Shown one piece after another: positions 48,511 through 57,231 of a stretch of 64,000 nt of DNA. The DNA is from Luteimonas yindakuii (GTDB lineage Bacteria; Pseudomonadota; Gammaproteobacteria; Xanthomonadales; Xanthomonadaceae), in NCBI RefSeq assembly GCF_004803715.2, contig NZ_CP039383.2, forward strand, positions 682,001 through 746,000, given 5' to 3'. Within the stretch, counting starts at the first letter, position 1; each line of letters starts with the position of its first letter. The notes under the pieces were generated by a model, which saw only the letters and a list, made by a program, of their open reading frames with translations, did no database searches and had not been told where the DNA came from. A program made the position numbers and the translations under genes.

Positions 48511-49473
48511 ATGGGCGCGACCGGTTTTCTCACCGCAGTCGTATTGCTGGCCGGCATCATCGTGCTGTTCAAGACGGTGCGCATGGTGCCGCAGGGTTAC
48601 GAATGGACGGTCGAGCGCTTCGGCAAGTACACCCACACGCTGGATCCGGGCCTGCACTTCCTGATCCCGGTGGTCTACGGCGTCGGCCGCAAGGTCAACA
48701 TGATGGAGCAGGTGCTCGACGTGCCCAGCCAGGACGTCATCACCCGCGACAACGCGGTGGTGCGCGTGGACGGCGTCGTGTTCTTCCAGGTGCTCGATGC
48801 CGCCAAGGCCGCCTACGAGGTCGCCAACCTCGAGATCGCCACCATCGCGCTGGTGCAGACCAACATCCGTACCGTGATCGGCTCGATGGACCTGGACGAA
48901 TCGCTGTCCAACCGCGAGACCATCAATGCGCAGCTGCTCAACGTGGTCGACCAGGCCACCCATCCGTGGGGCATCAAGGTCACCCGCATCGAGATCCGCG
49001 ACATCCAGCCGCCGCGCGACCTCATCGATTCGATGGCGCGGCAGATGAAGGCCGAGCGCGAACGCCGCGCGGTGATCCTCGAGGCGGAGGGGCATCGTCA
49101 GTCGGAGATCCTGCGTGCCGAGGGCGACAAGCAGGCGGCGATCCTGCAGGCCGAAGGCAGCAAGGAAGCCGCGTACCGCGAAGCCGAGGCGCGCGAGCGC
49201 CTGGCCGAAGCCGAGGCCAAGGCCACCCAGATGGTGTCGGATGCGATCGCCAACGGCGACGTGCAGGCGATCAACTACTTCATCGCGCAGAAGTACGTCG
49301 AGGCATTCCGTGAACTCGCCACCGCGCCGAACCAGAAGTTCGTGCTGATGCCGATGGAGGCCAGCGGCGTGATCGGCTCGATCGGCGGCATCGCCGAACT
49401 GGCCCGCGAGGCGCTCGGCAAGCAGCAGGCCGGTGCCACCGCCCGCGGCGTGCAGACGCCGCGCGGAGGCTGA
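48511..49473 (+). CDS. qmcA: SPFH/stomatin-family membrane protein (QmcA-like)
   Basis: A 320-residue protein with one N-terminal membrane helix (FLTAVVLLAGIIVLF) and an SPFH domain (about 25-190: RMVPQGYEWTVERFGKY, PGLHFLIPVVYGVGRKV). A long coiled coil follows (about 185-240, EAEGHRQSEILRAEGDKQAA). QmcA-like proteins form large ring cages at the membrane that influence FtsH proteolysis. ATG 48511 has a GAGGGAT site. The open frame upstream of it is not part of the gene. NfeD follows after 4 bp. Confidence 0.93.
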   Translation: MGATGFLTAVVLLAGIIVLFKTVRMVPQGYEWTVERFGKYTHTLDPGLHFLIPVVYGVGRKVNMMEQVLDVPSQDVITRDNAVVRVDGVVFFQVLDAAKAAYEVANLEIATIALVQTNIRTVIGSMDLDESLSNRETINAQLLNVVDQATHPWGIKVTRIEIRDIQPPRDLIDSMARQMKAERERRAVILEAEGHRQSEILRAEGDKQAAILQAEGSKEAAYREAEARERLAEAEAKATQMVSDAIANGDVQAINYFIAQKYVEAFRELATAPNQKFVLMPMEASGVIGSIGGIAELAREALGKQQAGATARGVQTPRGG

Positions 49474-49477
49474 GGCC

Positions 49478-49954
49478 ATGCGCTGGGAAGTGGTTGCGTG
49501 GGCGGCGGTGGCGCTGCTGCTGTTCGCGGCGGAGACGCTCGCGCCCGGTGCCTTCATGCTGTGGATGGGCTTCGCCGCGGCCGCCATGTTCGTCGGCGTG
49601 CTGCTGGTGCCGGGGATCGGCCTGCTGTGGCAGGTGGCGGCGTTCGTGGTGCTGAGCTTCGTGTCGATCCAGGTCTACCGCACCTGGTTCCGCGGGAGCG
49701 GCCGCACCAGCGACCACCCGACGCTCAACCGTCGCGCCGCCCACCACCTGGGGCGCGTGGTGCCGGTGGAAACCGCGATCGTGGACGGGCGCGGCCGGGT
49801 CAAGATCGGCGACGCCTTCTGGGTCGTGGCCGGCCCGGACCTTCCTGTCGGCGCGCCGGTGCGGGTGACCGGCGCGGACGGCATGGTCCTGCTGGTCGAG
49901 TCCGCGGGACATGGGCACGCCGGGCAAGGCGGCGGAACGCCCCCGCTGGGGTAG
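49478..49954 (+). CDS. NfeD-family protein (short form)
   Basis: A 158-residue protein with three membrane helices in the first 75 residues and a soluble OB-like domain (GRVKIGDAFWVVAGPDLPVG). It lacks the serine-protease domain of long NfeD, as is usual when paired with QmcA. The four-base gap makes it an operon partner of the stomatin gene. A GC palindrome follows the stop but lacks a T-run. Confidence 0.88.
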   Translation: MRWEVVAWAAVALLLFAAETLAPGAFMLWMGFAAAAMFVGVLLVPGIGLLWQVAAFVVLSFVSIQVYRTWFRGSGRTSDHPTLNRRAAHHLGRVVPVETAIVDGRGRVKIGDAFWVVAGPDLPVGAPVRVTGADGMVLLVESAGHGHAGQGGGTPPLG

Positions 49955-49989
49955 ACGAAAGGCCCGGGGCACGGCCCCGGGCGCTCTGG

Positions 49990-49995
49990 GATAAT
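49990..49995 (+). promoter_or_regulatory. Candidate extended -10 for gcvT
   Basis: TGGGATAAT just 30 bp before ATG 50025, an extended -10 form. The -35 is poor. Confidence 0.4.
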
Positions 49996-50024
49996 CGGGC
50001 ACTTTCGCAACAAGGGCCTCTCCC

Positions 50025-51131
50025 ATGACCAGCAAGACCATCCTCAATGACAGCCATCGCGCGCTCGGCGCGCGCATGGTGGATTTCGGCGGCTGGGACA
50101 TGCCGCTCAACTACGGTTCGCAGATCGAGGAGCACCACCAGGTGCGCCGCGATGCTGGCATGTTCGATGTCAGCCACATGACCGTGGTCGACCTGCGTGG
50201 CGAGCGCGTGCGCGAGTTCCTGCGGCGGTTGCTGGCCAACTCCGTCGACAAGCTGAAGAAGAAGGGCAAGGCGATCTACAGCTGCATGCTCGACGAGCAG
50301 GGCGGGGTGGTCGACGACCTCATCGTCTACTACATGGACGACGGCTGGTACCGACTGGTGGTCAACGCCGGCACCCGCGACAAGGACCTCGCCTGGATCG
50401 GCCGCCACGCCGCGGCGTTCGACGTCGACGTGGTCGAGCGTGCGGAGCTCGCGATCATCGCCGTGCAGGGCCCGGCTGCCCGCGAGCGCGTGCTGGGGCT
50501 GGTCGACGCGGCGGACCGCGACGTTTTGGCCGGCCTCGGTCGCTTCGCCGCGATCAACGTGCGTTCCGCGCACGGCGCCGATCTGTTCGTCGCCCGTACC
50601 GGTTACACCGGCGAGGACGGTTTCGAAGTCGTGCTGGAGCAGGGCGGTGCGGTCGCGCTGTGGGACGCACTGCTGGCGGCGGGGGTGAAGCCGGCCGGCC
50701 TCGGTGCGCGCGACACGCTGCGCCTCGAGGCGGGCCTTGCGCTGTACGGCCAGGACATGGACGAGTCGGTCACGCCGTACGAGGTGGCCCTGGGCTGGAC
50801 GGTGTCGCTCGACGAAGGCCGCGACTTCATCGGTCGCGAACGCCTCGAGCGCCAGCAGTCCGACGGCGACGCACGCCAGCTCATCGGTGTGGTCATGGAC
50901 GAGAAGGGCGTGCTGCGCCACGGCCAGCGCGTGCTCAGTGATGCCGGCGAGGGCGAGATCCTGTCCGGCACGTTTTCGCCCACGCTCGGCAAGGCGATCG
51001 CCTTCGCACGCATCCCCGCGGGCGACGCCGGCCAGGTGCGCGTGGACATCCGCGGACGCGAGGTTCCGGTGCGCACGGTGAAGTTCCCGTTCGTGCGCGA
51101 CGGCCAGGCCCAGCCCGGCGTCCTCGACTGA
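50025..51131 (+). CDS. gcvT: Aminomethyltransferase, glycine cleavage T protein
   Basis: A 368-residue enzyme that moves the methylene of the aminomethyl-lipoyl H protein onto THF and releases ammonia. Motifs are [19 protein letters not shown] near residue 19, [13 protein letters not shown] near 46, [12 protein letters not shown] near 113 and [15 protein letters not shown] near 188. It is followed 109 bp on by gcvH in the same direction. The P-protein gene gcvP is not in the window. Confidence 0.96.
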   Translation: MTSKTILNDSHRALGARMVDFGGWDMPLNYGSQIEEHHQVRRDAGMFDVSHMTVVDLRGERVREFLRRLLANSVDKLKKKGKAIYSCMLDEQGGVVDDLIVYYMDDGWYRLVVNAGTRDKDLAWIGRHAAAFDVDVVERAELAIIAVQGPAARERVLGLVDAADRDVLAGLGRFAAINVRSAHGADLFVARTGYTGEDGFEVVLEQGGAVALWDALLAAGVKPAGLGARDTLRLEAGLALYGQDMDESVTPYEVALGWTVSLDEGRDFIGRERLERQQSDGDARQLIGVVMDEKGVLRHGQRVLSDAGEGEILSGTFSPTLGKAIAFARIPAGDAGQVRVDIRGREVPVRTVKFPFVRDGQAQPGVLD

Positions 51132-51196
51132 TCCTGCATTCCCTAACCGCCTTGCGCGCGACAGCGATCGGCCTGCGCTTCGCGCACCTCCGCAGC

Positions 51197-51202
51197 TACA
51201 CT
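51197..51202 (+). promoter_or_regulatory. Candidate -10 box for gcvH
   Basis: TACACT, 39 bp before the gcvH start, in the gcvT-gcvH gap. It suggests that gcvH can be transcribed separately. Confidence 0.4.
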
Positions 51203-51240
51203 TGGCCGCACCCTGACAACCCCCAGATTCGGAGCCCAAC

Positions 51241-51633
51241 ATGAGCGAGATCCCCGGCGACCTGAAGTTCCTCAAATCCCACGAATGGGCCCGCGTCGAG
51301 GGCGATGGCCGGGTCACGGTCGGCATCTCCGACCATGCCCAGGGCCTGCTGGGTGACCTCGTCTATGTCGACCTGCCCAGCGTGGGAGACCGCGTCGAGG
51401 CCGGCACCGGTGCCGCCGTGGTCGAGTCGGTCAAGGCCGCGTCCGACGTCTACTCGCCGGTCACCGGCACCGTCGTCGCGGTGAACTCCGATCTCGCCGA
51501 CAAGCCGGAGACGATCAACGAGGACGCGTTCGGCGAAGGCTGGATCTTCGCGGTGGAAATCGAGGACAGCGAGCAGCTCAACGAACTGCTCGATCCCGAC
51601 GACTACGCGGCGCTGCTCGACGACGCCGACTGA
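51241..51633 (+). CDS. gcvH: Glycine cleavage system H protein
   Basis: A 130-residue lipoyl carrier. The lipoylated lysine is in [17 protein letters not shown] near residue 65. The N-terminus [14 protein letters not shown] and the C-terminus [12 protein letters not shown] match GcvH. It shuttles the aminomethyl intermediate among the P, T and L proteins. CGGAG precedes ATG 51241. A clear intrinsic terminator follows. Confidence 0.97.
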   Translation: MSEIPGDLKFLKSHEWARVEGDGRVTVGISDHAQGLLGDLVYVDLPSVGDRVEAGTGAAVVESVKAASDVYSPVTGTVVAVNSDLADKPETINEDAFGEGWIFAVEIEDSEQLNELLDPDDYAALLDDAD

Positions 51634-51661
51634 GTCGTTCGATCCATCCGTTGCACCGAAG

Positions 51662-51690
51662 CGCCGCCCTCGAGGGCGGCGTTTTCGTTT
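51662..51690 (+). terminator. Rho-independent terminator of gcvH
   Basis: CGCCGCCCTCGAGGGCGGCG is a perfect palindrome at 51662-51681, directly followed by TTTTCGTTT. It lies 28 bp past the gcvH stop. Confidence 0.92.
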
Positions 51691-52062
51691 GCGCCACGAT
51701 GACATCGGCCATGCACGGAAGGCATGCACTGCATGCGGATCAGCTGCTTCGGCCCGCGCAGTTCCGCGCAAAGGCGTCGCTGCAGCGCGCAAGAAGCAAG
51801 GTCTTGCCGGGTTGCACTGCAACCTCGTCATCGACGTCGCCGCGAGCGCGTCGTCGACATCGGCCTGCACGGCGCGCCATGCACGACACGCGCACGCAAC
51901 GATGCACGTGTCTGAAAAGCACTTGAAAACAGCATCCGTTACCGACGCGACATCCGGTGGATGCAACGCACGCATCCATGCGGACGGATCGTGGCGGTGC
52001 CAACGCGGTGCCGGATGTGGAGAGCGTGTGCAGATGCGCGCAACGACTTTCGACGACGGGTG
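51691..52062. other. Gene-free TGCA-rich interval
   Basis: About 370 bp with no supportable gene. The tetramer TGCA and its extensions recur unusually often (ATGCACTGCATGCG, TTGCACTGCAAC, CATGCACG, GATGCACG, GGATGCAACG). No clear promoter or terminator is seen until TTGACA at 52063. Open frames here lack a credible start and codon use. Confidence 0.55.
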
Positions 52063-52091
52063 TTGACAGTCGAAAAAAGCGTGATTAGGTT
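52063..52091 (+). promoter_or_regulatory. Promoter with consensus -35 for the candidate small RNA
   Basis: A perfect TTGACA at 52063-52068, a 17-bp spacer with an A-tract, and TAGGTT at 52086-52091 as a weaker -10. Transcription would begin near 52098. Confidence 0.5.
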
Positions 52092-52097
52092 TCGCCG

Positions 52098-52265
52098 AAA
52101 CCACGCAACCGCAGGGACGAGTGATCAAGGCCGGGACGACATCGCGCGCGACAACGCAACCTTCCGCCCCGAAATTCCAGAAGGTGGAATCAGCAATCGT
52201 CTCCCCTGCAAAAACAGCACCCCGTATCGACCACGCCCGCGCCACTCCGGCACGGGCGTTTTCTT
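52098..52265 (+). ncRNA. Candidate small RNA of about 165 nt
   Basis: The stretch runs from a sigma-70-like promoter (TTGACA at 52063) to an intrinsic terminator at 52233-52265 and contains no open frame with a ribosome site. A six-pair hairpin ATTCCA-GAAGG-TGGAAT sits at 52174-52190, and the single-stranded segment TCTCCCCT at 52200-52207 resembles the C-rich anti-Shine-Dalgarno seeds of trans-acting small RNAs. The alternative is a premature-termination leader of the H1-like gene downstream. Expression is not known. Confidence 0.45.
52233..52265 (+). terminator. Intrinsic terminator upstream of the H1-like gene
   Basis: ACGCCCG at 52233-52239 pairs with CGGGCGT at 52253-52259, loop of 13 bases, followed by TTTTC. 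It would end transcription 168 bp before the H1-like start. Confidence 0.7.
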
Positions 52266-52433
52266 GCGGGCGCGTCGCACGTCGAACCGGTAGCGGGTAC
52301 CGGTCGGAACGCGACGCAGGTATCCGTCCCGATGCGCGTTGCGCGTCGGCGGTTGGTCGCGGGTCCGATCCCCGCGGCGTTCGCGAACTGGGCACGTAGT
52401 ACCCGAAGTTCCATTGACGAGGAGAGCCATCCC

Positions 52434-52967
52434 ATGGCCACGAAGAAAGCCACCAAGAAATCGGCAGCCAAGAAGACTGCCAAGAAAGCCGCGGCGACCA
52501 AGCGCGTGAGCAAGGTCGCCAAGAAGGCAACCGCCCGCAAGGCGGCGGCGAAGAAGACCACTGCACGCAAGGCCACGGCGAAGAAGACCACCGCCCGCAA
52601 GGCTGCAGCCAAGAAGACCACTGCCCGCAAGTCGGCAGCGAAGAAGACCACCGCGCGCAAGGCGGCAGCGAAGAAGTCGACGGCACGCAAGGCCGCGACC
52701 GGCCGCAAGTCGACCGCGAAGAAGGCGGCGACCCGCAAGACCGCAAAGAAGGCCGTTGCGAAGCGTCCAGCCGCCAAGAAGGCAACCGCACGCAAGTCGA
52801 CGGCGAAGAAGGCCGCGACCCGCAAGGTTGCTGCCAAGAAGACTGCCCGCAAGGCGACCGCCAAGAAGGCCGCGCCGCGCAAGGCAGCTGCCAAGAAGAT
52901 GCCGCGTCGTGCGGCGAAGAAGCCAGCGCCGGTCGCGATCCCGGCGGCGCCGACTCCGCTGATGTAA
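52434..52967 (+). CDS. Histone H1-like lysine/alanine-rich DNA-binding protein
   Basis: A 177-residue protein made almost entirely of Lys, Ala, Thr and Arg. From about residue 30 the ten-residue unit AKKTTARKAA repeats, regular near residues 40-85 and looser later. The tail is uncharged (PAPVAIPAAPTPLM). Similar tails occur in AlgP-like and HctB-like proteins that condense DNA. Start 52434 has GAGGAGAG eight bases before it. The matching DNA repeats of about 30 bp explain the long antisense open frame here. A role in nucleoid packing or alginate-type regulation is plausible, not shown. Confidence 0.88.
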   Translation: MATKKATKKSAAKKTAKKAAATKRVSKVAKKATARKAAAKKTTARKATAKKTTARKAAAKKTTARKSAAKKTTARKAAAKKSTARKAATGRKSTAKKAATRKTAKKAVAKRPAAKKATARKSTAKKAATRKVAAKKTARKATAKKAAPRKAAAKKMPRRAAKKPAPVAIPAAPTPLM

Positions 52968-52997
52968 GCCGCACCCAGAAGGCGGCGTCAGCCCTGA

Positions 52998-53029
52998 CCC
53001 CTTCCGCTGCCCAGGCGGAGGGGGTTTTT
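52998..53029 (+). terminator. Rho-independent terminator of the H1-like gene
   Basis: CCCCTTCCGC at 52998-53007 pairs with GCGGAGGGGG at 53015-53024 with one U-G pair, loop TGCCCAG, followed by TTTTTG. Confidence 0.9.
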
Positions 53030-53132
53030 GTTTGTCTGTGGGGGAGGCGCCGTCGCGTCCGCGGCTTGGCCGGTCAGCGCGAGAGCGCGTGCATGGGTCG
53101 GTGCACCGTTCGCGTGGGAGCGCCGCGGCCCG

Positions 53133-54521
53133 TCAATGCGGCCGGGCGTGTGCGCTGGATGCCGCCGCCCCCGGGGTGGTGCTGTCCTCGACACGTTCGG
53201 CGTAGAGCACGTCATCGATATCGACATCCAGCCAGCGGTGGTGCTCGAGGTTGAGCGCGCGGTCGAGGATGGTCGGCATCAGGCCCGACGGCAGGCTGCT
53301 CTCGCTGTTCCACAGCACCACCATGCCGAAGTCGCGCTCGGGCAGCATCGCCATCACCCCGCGGTAGCCCTGCACCGCACCACCGTGGAAGACCACGCGA
53401 TGGCCGGCGTAATCGTAGACGCGCCAGCCGAGGCCGTAGCCGGCCGCGTTGAGGCGTTCGCGCCGCCAGGAACCTGCGCGGCTGCGCATCTCGCCGGGCG
53501 TGCCGACGATCGGCGAATGCAGGGTGGCCAGCAGCGGCGCGGGCAGTACGTCCGGACGATGGCCGGTGTGGGCGATCAGCCACTGCGCCATGTCGCTGAT
53601 GCTGGCATTGACGCCGGCGGCGGGCGCCACGCGGTAGTAGGTCGGCTTGGGCATCAGCGAGGCCCAACCGCGATTGGCACGCACATGCGGCTTCGCCCAG
53701 CGTGGGCTGCCCTGGATGCCTTCCAGGCCGTAGCTGGCGTCATTCATTCCCAGTGGCTTGAACAGCCGCCGTGATACCGCCTCGCTGAAGAACTGGCCCG
53801 ACGTCGCGAACACCACGTCGCCCACCAGGCTGAAGGCCACGTTCTGGTAGCCGTAGCAGTCGCCGGGCGCGCACGCCATGTTGGCCGCGGACAGCCGTTG
53901 CACGAGGGTCGTGTAGTCGGTGCCGGCCTCGATGTCGCGATCATAGGTGTGGCGTGGCAGACCGACACGATGGCTCAGCACGTCGGCCACGGTCACCCGC
54001 TGGGCGGCACTGGGATCGGCCAGGCGCAGGCCGGGCATGTAGTCGACCACCTTGCTGTCCCAGCGCAGTGCGCCTTCGGACACCAGCACGCCGGCGATGG
54101 TGCCGGCGAACGACTTCGACAGCGATGCCAGCCGGAACACGGTGTGCGCATCCACCGGTTCGGCGGCGCGCACATCGGTGATGCCGTAGCCACGCGCGCT
54201 GAGCACGCGGCCGTTGTGGACGATGGCCATCGCCAGCCCGGGCACGCGCTGGTCGGCGACCAGTGCCTGCGCCATCGCCTCGAACTCACGCACGTCGAAC
54301 GAGGATGGCAACGGCTTCGCGGTTGACGGCGGCGGCCGCTGTTCCGGGCGACCGTCGGTCGGGCGCGGGAACACCGGCATCGGCTCGGCCGCGGGCGGCA
54401 CGACCTGCGCCTGCAGCGGAAGATCCTGTGCGGTTGTGCCAAGGGCCAGTGGCATCAACATGCCGACCAGTCCAAGTTGCCATGCGCGTCCCCACCGACG
54501 GCGAAGCACCTTGTCTTTCAT
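53133..54521 (-). CDS. Serine hydrolase, S12/beta-lactamase family
   Basis: A 462-residue secreted protein. The signal peptide spans about residues 1-31 (LGLVGMLMPLALGTTAQ). A proline-rich linker follows, then the S12 domain. The catalytic SxxK is in RLASLSKSFAGT near 133, the YxN equivalent is GYQNVAFSLVGD near 230, and the KTG equivalent is VVFHGGAVQGYRG near 385. HGG in place of KTG is typical of esterase-like and D-aminopeptidase-like members. Substrate uncertain; a peptidoglycan or esterase role is likely. ATG 54521 is used. It diverges from lemA. Confidence 0.88.
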   Translation of the reverse strand: MKDKVLRRRWGRAWQLGLVGMLMPLALGTTAQDLPLQAQVVPPAAEPMPVFPRPTDGRPEQRPPPSTAKPLPSSFDVREFEAMAQALVADQRVPGLAMAIVHNGRVLSARGYGITDVRAAEPVDAHTVFRLASLSKSFAGTIAGVLVSEGALRWDSKVVDYMPGLRLADPSAAQRVTVADVLSHRVGLPRHTYDRDIEAGTDYTTLVQRLSAANMACAPGDCYGYQNVAFSLVGDVVFATSGQFFSEAVSRRLFKPLGMNDASYGLEGIQGSPRWAKPHVRANRGWASLMPKPTYYRVAPAAGVNASISDMAQWLIAHTGHRPDVLPAPLLATLHSPIVGTPGEMRSRAGSWRRERLNAAGYGLGWRVYDYAGHRVVFHGGAVQGYRGVMAMLPERDFGMVVLWNSESSLPSGLMPTILDRALNLEHHRWLDVDIDDVLYAERVEDSTTPGAAASSAHARPH

Positions 54522-54602
54522 CGGGTCTGTCCCCTGCGTATGCTTGCTTGCGGGCCGATCATAACGCCTGATTCCTGTCTTGCATGAATAAGGGGAGCTT
54601 TG

Positions 54603-55205
54603 ATGGGTAGCATGCTGATCCTGCTGGTAATTGTCGGCCTGGCAGTGGTTCTCGCGATGTGGGGCGTGGGCATCTACAACGGCCTCGTCACCGCCCGCAA
54701 CGCATTCAAGAACGCCTTCGCGCAGATCGACGTGCAACTGCAGCGTCGCTTCGACCTGATTCCCAACCTGGTCGAGACCGCCAAGGGTTATCTCTCCCAC
54801 GAGCGGCAGACGCTGGAAGCGGTGGTTGCGGCGCGTGGCGCGGCGATCAACGGCCTGCAGGCGGCGGCGGCCAACCCGGGCGACCCGGCGGCGATGGCCG
54901 AACTGGCGCAGACCCAGGGTGCACTCAACGGCGCGCTCGGGCGGCTGCTGGCGGTGGTCGAGGCCTATCCGGACCTCAAGGCCAGCCAGAACATGATGCA
55001 GCTCACCGAAGAGCTGACCAGCACCGAGAACCGGGTCGCCTTCGCGCGCCAGGCCTACAACGACGCGGTCATGGCCTACAACAACAAGCGCGAGGTGTTC
55101 CCCTCGAGCGTCGTCGCCGGCATGTTCCGCTTCGAACAGGCCGCGCTGCTGGAGATCGCCGCCGACCGTGCCGAGGTGCGCGAGGCGCCGAAGGTGCAGT
55201 TCTGA
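54603..55205 (+). CDS. LemA family protein
   Basis: A 200-residue protein with one N-terminal membrane helix (LILLVIVGLAVVLAMWGVG) and the LemA helical domain, including FDLIPNLVETAKGY near residue 52, LEAVVAARGAA and RVAFARQAYNDAVMAYNNKR near 140. LemA proteins pair with membrane M48 peptidases; that gene is next. AGGGGAG lies before ATG 54603. A repeat-bearing 142-bp gap separates the two. Confidence 0.93.
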   Translation: MGSMLILLVIVGLAVVLAMWGVGIYNGLVTARNAFKNAFAQIDVQLQRRFDLIPNLVETAKGYLSHERQTLEAVVAARGAAINGLQAAAANPGDPAAMAELAQTQGALNGALGRLLAVVEAYPDLKASQNMMQLTEELTSTENRVAFARQAYNDAVMAYNNKREVFPSSVVAGMFRFEQAALLEIAADRAEVREAPKVQF

Positions 55206-55217
55206 AGGCCGGGAATG

Positions 55218-55338
55218 GTGATTGGTGATCCGTGATGGGGAAGGGCGCTAGTACATCCGGACGACCTGGGCGGTCCGTTCGATGCGCAGTGCCCCGGTTC
55301 CTGCGTTTCCCGATCACCCATCACGAATCACGAATCAC
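55218..55338. repeat. Inverted arms of tandem GTGATT/GTGATC units
   Basis: Left arm GTGATTGGTGATCCGTGAT (55218-55239) and right arm reading as its complement (ATCACGAATCACGAATCAC, 55320-55338) match at 20 of 22 positions. Each arm is a short tandem of GTGAT-based heptamers. The 77 bp between are not coding. It lies between lemA and the M48 gene. Confidence 0.75.
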
Positions 55339-55347
55339 GTCCCTCAA

Positions 55348-57231
55348 ATGAACTTCTTCGAGCGGCAGGCGCAGGCGCGGCGCAACACCACCCGGCTGGT
55401 CGTGCTGTTCGCGCTGGCGGTGCTGTGCATCGTGGTGCTGGTGGACGTGGCGGTGCTGCTGTTCTTCGGTGGCAGCGTCGGCACCCTGGTCGGCGCGAGC
55501 ATCGTCACCGTGATGATCATCGGCCTCGGCTCGCTGTACCGCATGGCCAGCCTGCGTGCGGGCGGTGAACGCGTGGCCACCCAGCTCGGTGGCGTGGCGG
55601 TGCCCGAGGACACCGCCGACCCGCAGTTGCGCCGCCTGCGCAACGTGGTCGAGGAAATGGCCATCGCCTCCGGCGTGCCGGTGCCGGCGCTGTTCGTGCT
55701 CGAACAGGAGCAGGGCATCAATGCCTTCGCGGCCGGTTATTCGCCGACCGATGCGGCGGTGGCGGTGACCCGCGGCGCGCTCGAGCGGCTCAATCGCGAC
55801 GAACTGCAGGGCGTGATCGCGCACGAGTTCAGCCACGTGCTCAACGGCGACATGCGGATCAACATCCGCCTGATGGGCGTGCTGTTCGGGATCCTGATGC
55901 TCGGCCTGATCGGGCGCAGGATCCTGCTGCATGCCGGTGGCGCGCGCGGCCGCGACGCGACCTTCGTGATGCTGATGGCGGTGATCTGCCTGGTGATCGG
56001 CTACGCAGGGGTGTTCTTCGGACGCATGATCAAGGCCGGCGTGAGCCGCTCGCGCGAAGTGCTCGCCGATGCCTCGGCGGTGCAGTTCACCCGGCAGACG
56101 CAGGGGCTGGCCGGGGCGCTGAAGAAGATCGGCGGCGTCGGCGAAGGCTCGCGCCTGCAGGAGCGCGCCGATGCGGAAGAGATCAGCCACATGCTGTTCG
56201 GCGATGGCATCGGTCTGAGTGGGCTGTTCGCCACCCATCCGCCGTTGCTGCGACGCATCCAGGCGCTGGAGCCCGGATTCACCGGCGAACAGATGACCGG
56301 CCTGCAGGCGCGCTGGCTGCGGTCTCCGCCCAACGGGCTGGAAGAGGACGTGCAGCTCGGGCTGGCTGCGCGCGACGACGGCGCGCTGCCGTCGCCCCAC
56401 GCCAGGCTCGCGGTGACCGCACCGATGGTTGCCGCGCACGTGGCCGAGCCCGAGGACCAGGACTGGGTGCGTGCAGGCGCGATCGTGGCCTCGATCCCCG
56501 TCGTGCTGCAGCAGGCGGCGCGCCGGCGTGACGAGGTGATGCCGTTGCTGTTCGCGTTGCTGCTCGACGGTGACGACGGCATCCGCGGGCGGCAGCGTGC
56601 GGAGATCGTCGCGCGGATGGGCATGCCCGTGGCCGACCTGGCGATCCACCTGCGCGATGCGATGCACGAGCTGCATCCGATGCAGCGGCTGCCGCTGGCG
56701 CAGCTCGCCTTCCCGGTCCTGCGTCTGCGTCCACGCCCGGAACTCGCGGTGTTCCTCGACGTGGTCGAGGCGATGGTCCATGCCGATCGCCGGGTCTCGC
56801 TGTTCGAGTACTGCCTGGGGCGGCTGTTGCAGGTACAGGTCACCGAATCGCTCGATCCGGGCCGGCATGCGCGCTTCGGGCGCCAGCGTGCGGGCAATGT
56901 CAGGCAGGAATTCGCTGCCCTGCTCGCGGTGGTCGCGCAGGCCGGCCATCCCGATGACGCGGACGCCGCGCGGCGCGCCTACCTCGCCGGCCTGCAGCGC
57001 GTGCTGCCGCGCGACCACGTGGCGTACACGCCGCCCGAAGACCCGGTGCAGGCGCTCGATGCGGTATGGGATCCCCTCGACCGGCTCGAGCCGCTGGCCA
57101 AGCAGATGCTGGTCGAGGCGATCACCGACGCCATCCTCCACGACGGCCGCATCTCGGTGCCGGAAGCCGAACTGCTGCGCACCGTGTGCGCGGTGCTGCA
57201 CTGCCCGCTGCCCCCGGTGCTCGACCGGTAG
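55348..57231 (+). CDS. M48-family membrane metallopeptidase with C-terminal TerB-like region
   Basis: A 627-residue protein. Two membrane helices lie at about 20-60 and two more at about 180-225. The M48 zinc site is VIAHEFSHVLNGDM near residue 160 and the third ligand in SRSREVLADASAVQ near 232. The final 200 residues contain AMVHADRRVSLFEYCLGRLL and ITDAILHDGRISVPEAELLR, which look like TerB-type alpha-helical units. HtpX-like proteases degrade damaged membrane proteins; the LemA partner upstream is usual. Its TAG stop is part of a GTAG-headed REP element. Confidence 0.9.
   Translation: MNFFERQAQARRNTTRLVVLFALAVLCIVVLVDVAVLLFFGGSVGTLVGASIVTVMIIGLGSLYRMASLRAGGERVATQLGGVAVPEDTADPQLRRLRNVVEEMAIASGVPVPALFVLEQEQGINAFAAGYSPTDAAVAVTRGALERLNRDELQGVIAHEFSHVLNGDMRINIRLMGVLFGILMLGLIGRRILLHAGGARGRDATFVMLMAVICLVIGYAGVFFGRMIKAGVSRSREVLADASAVQFTRQTQGLAGALKKIGGVGEGSRLQERADAEEISHMLFGDGIGLSGLFATHPPLLRRIQALEPGFTGEQMTGLQARWLRSPPNGLEEDVQLGLAARDDGALPSPHARLAVTAPMVAAHVAEPEDQDWVRAGAIVASIPVVLQQAARRRDEVMPLLFALLLDGDDGIRGRQRAEIVARMGMPVADLAIHLRDAMHELHPMQRLPLAQLAFPVLRLRPRPELAVFLDVVEAMVHADRRVSLFEYCLGRLLQVQVTESLDPGRHARFGRQRAGNVRQEFAALLAVVAQAGHPDDADAARRAYLAGLQRVLPRDHVAYTPPEDPVQALDAVWDPLDRLEPLAKQMLVEAITDAILHDGRISVPEAELLRTVCAVLHCPLPPVLDR

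Noticed and set aside
49962..49981. GC palindrome after nfeD as a terminator
   Set aside because: Strong stem but no T-run; downstream bases are GCTCTGGG.
49955..50024. Glycine riboswitch before gcvT
   Set aside because: Only 70 bp between genes, too short for the tandem aptamer, and no aptamer core visible.
52307..52382. tRNA-like 76-nt stretch with a T-arm-like hairpin and near-complementary ends
   Set aside because: The ends pair at 6 of 7 and GCGGG-TCCGATC-CCCGC mimics a T-arm, but U8, the D-loop GG and a proper anticodon stem are missing and T-loop position 55 is C.
52545..52900. Repeats of about 30 bp that could suggest a CRISPR array
   Set aside because: They encode the decapeptide repeats of the H1-like protein without constant repeats and distinct spacers.
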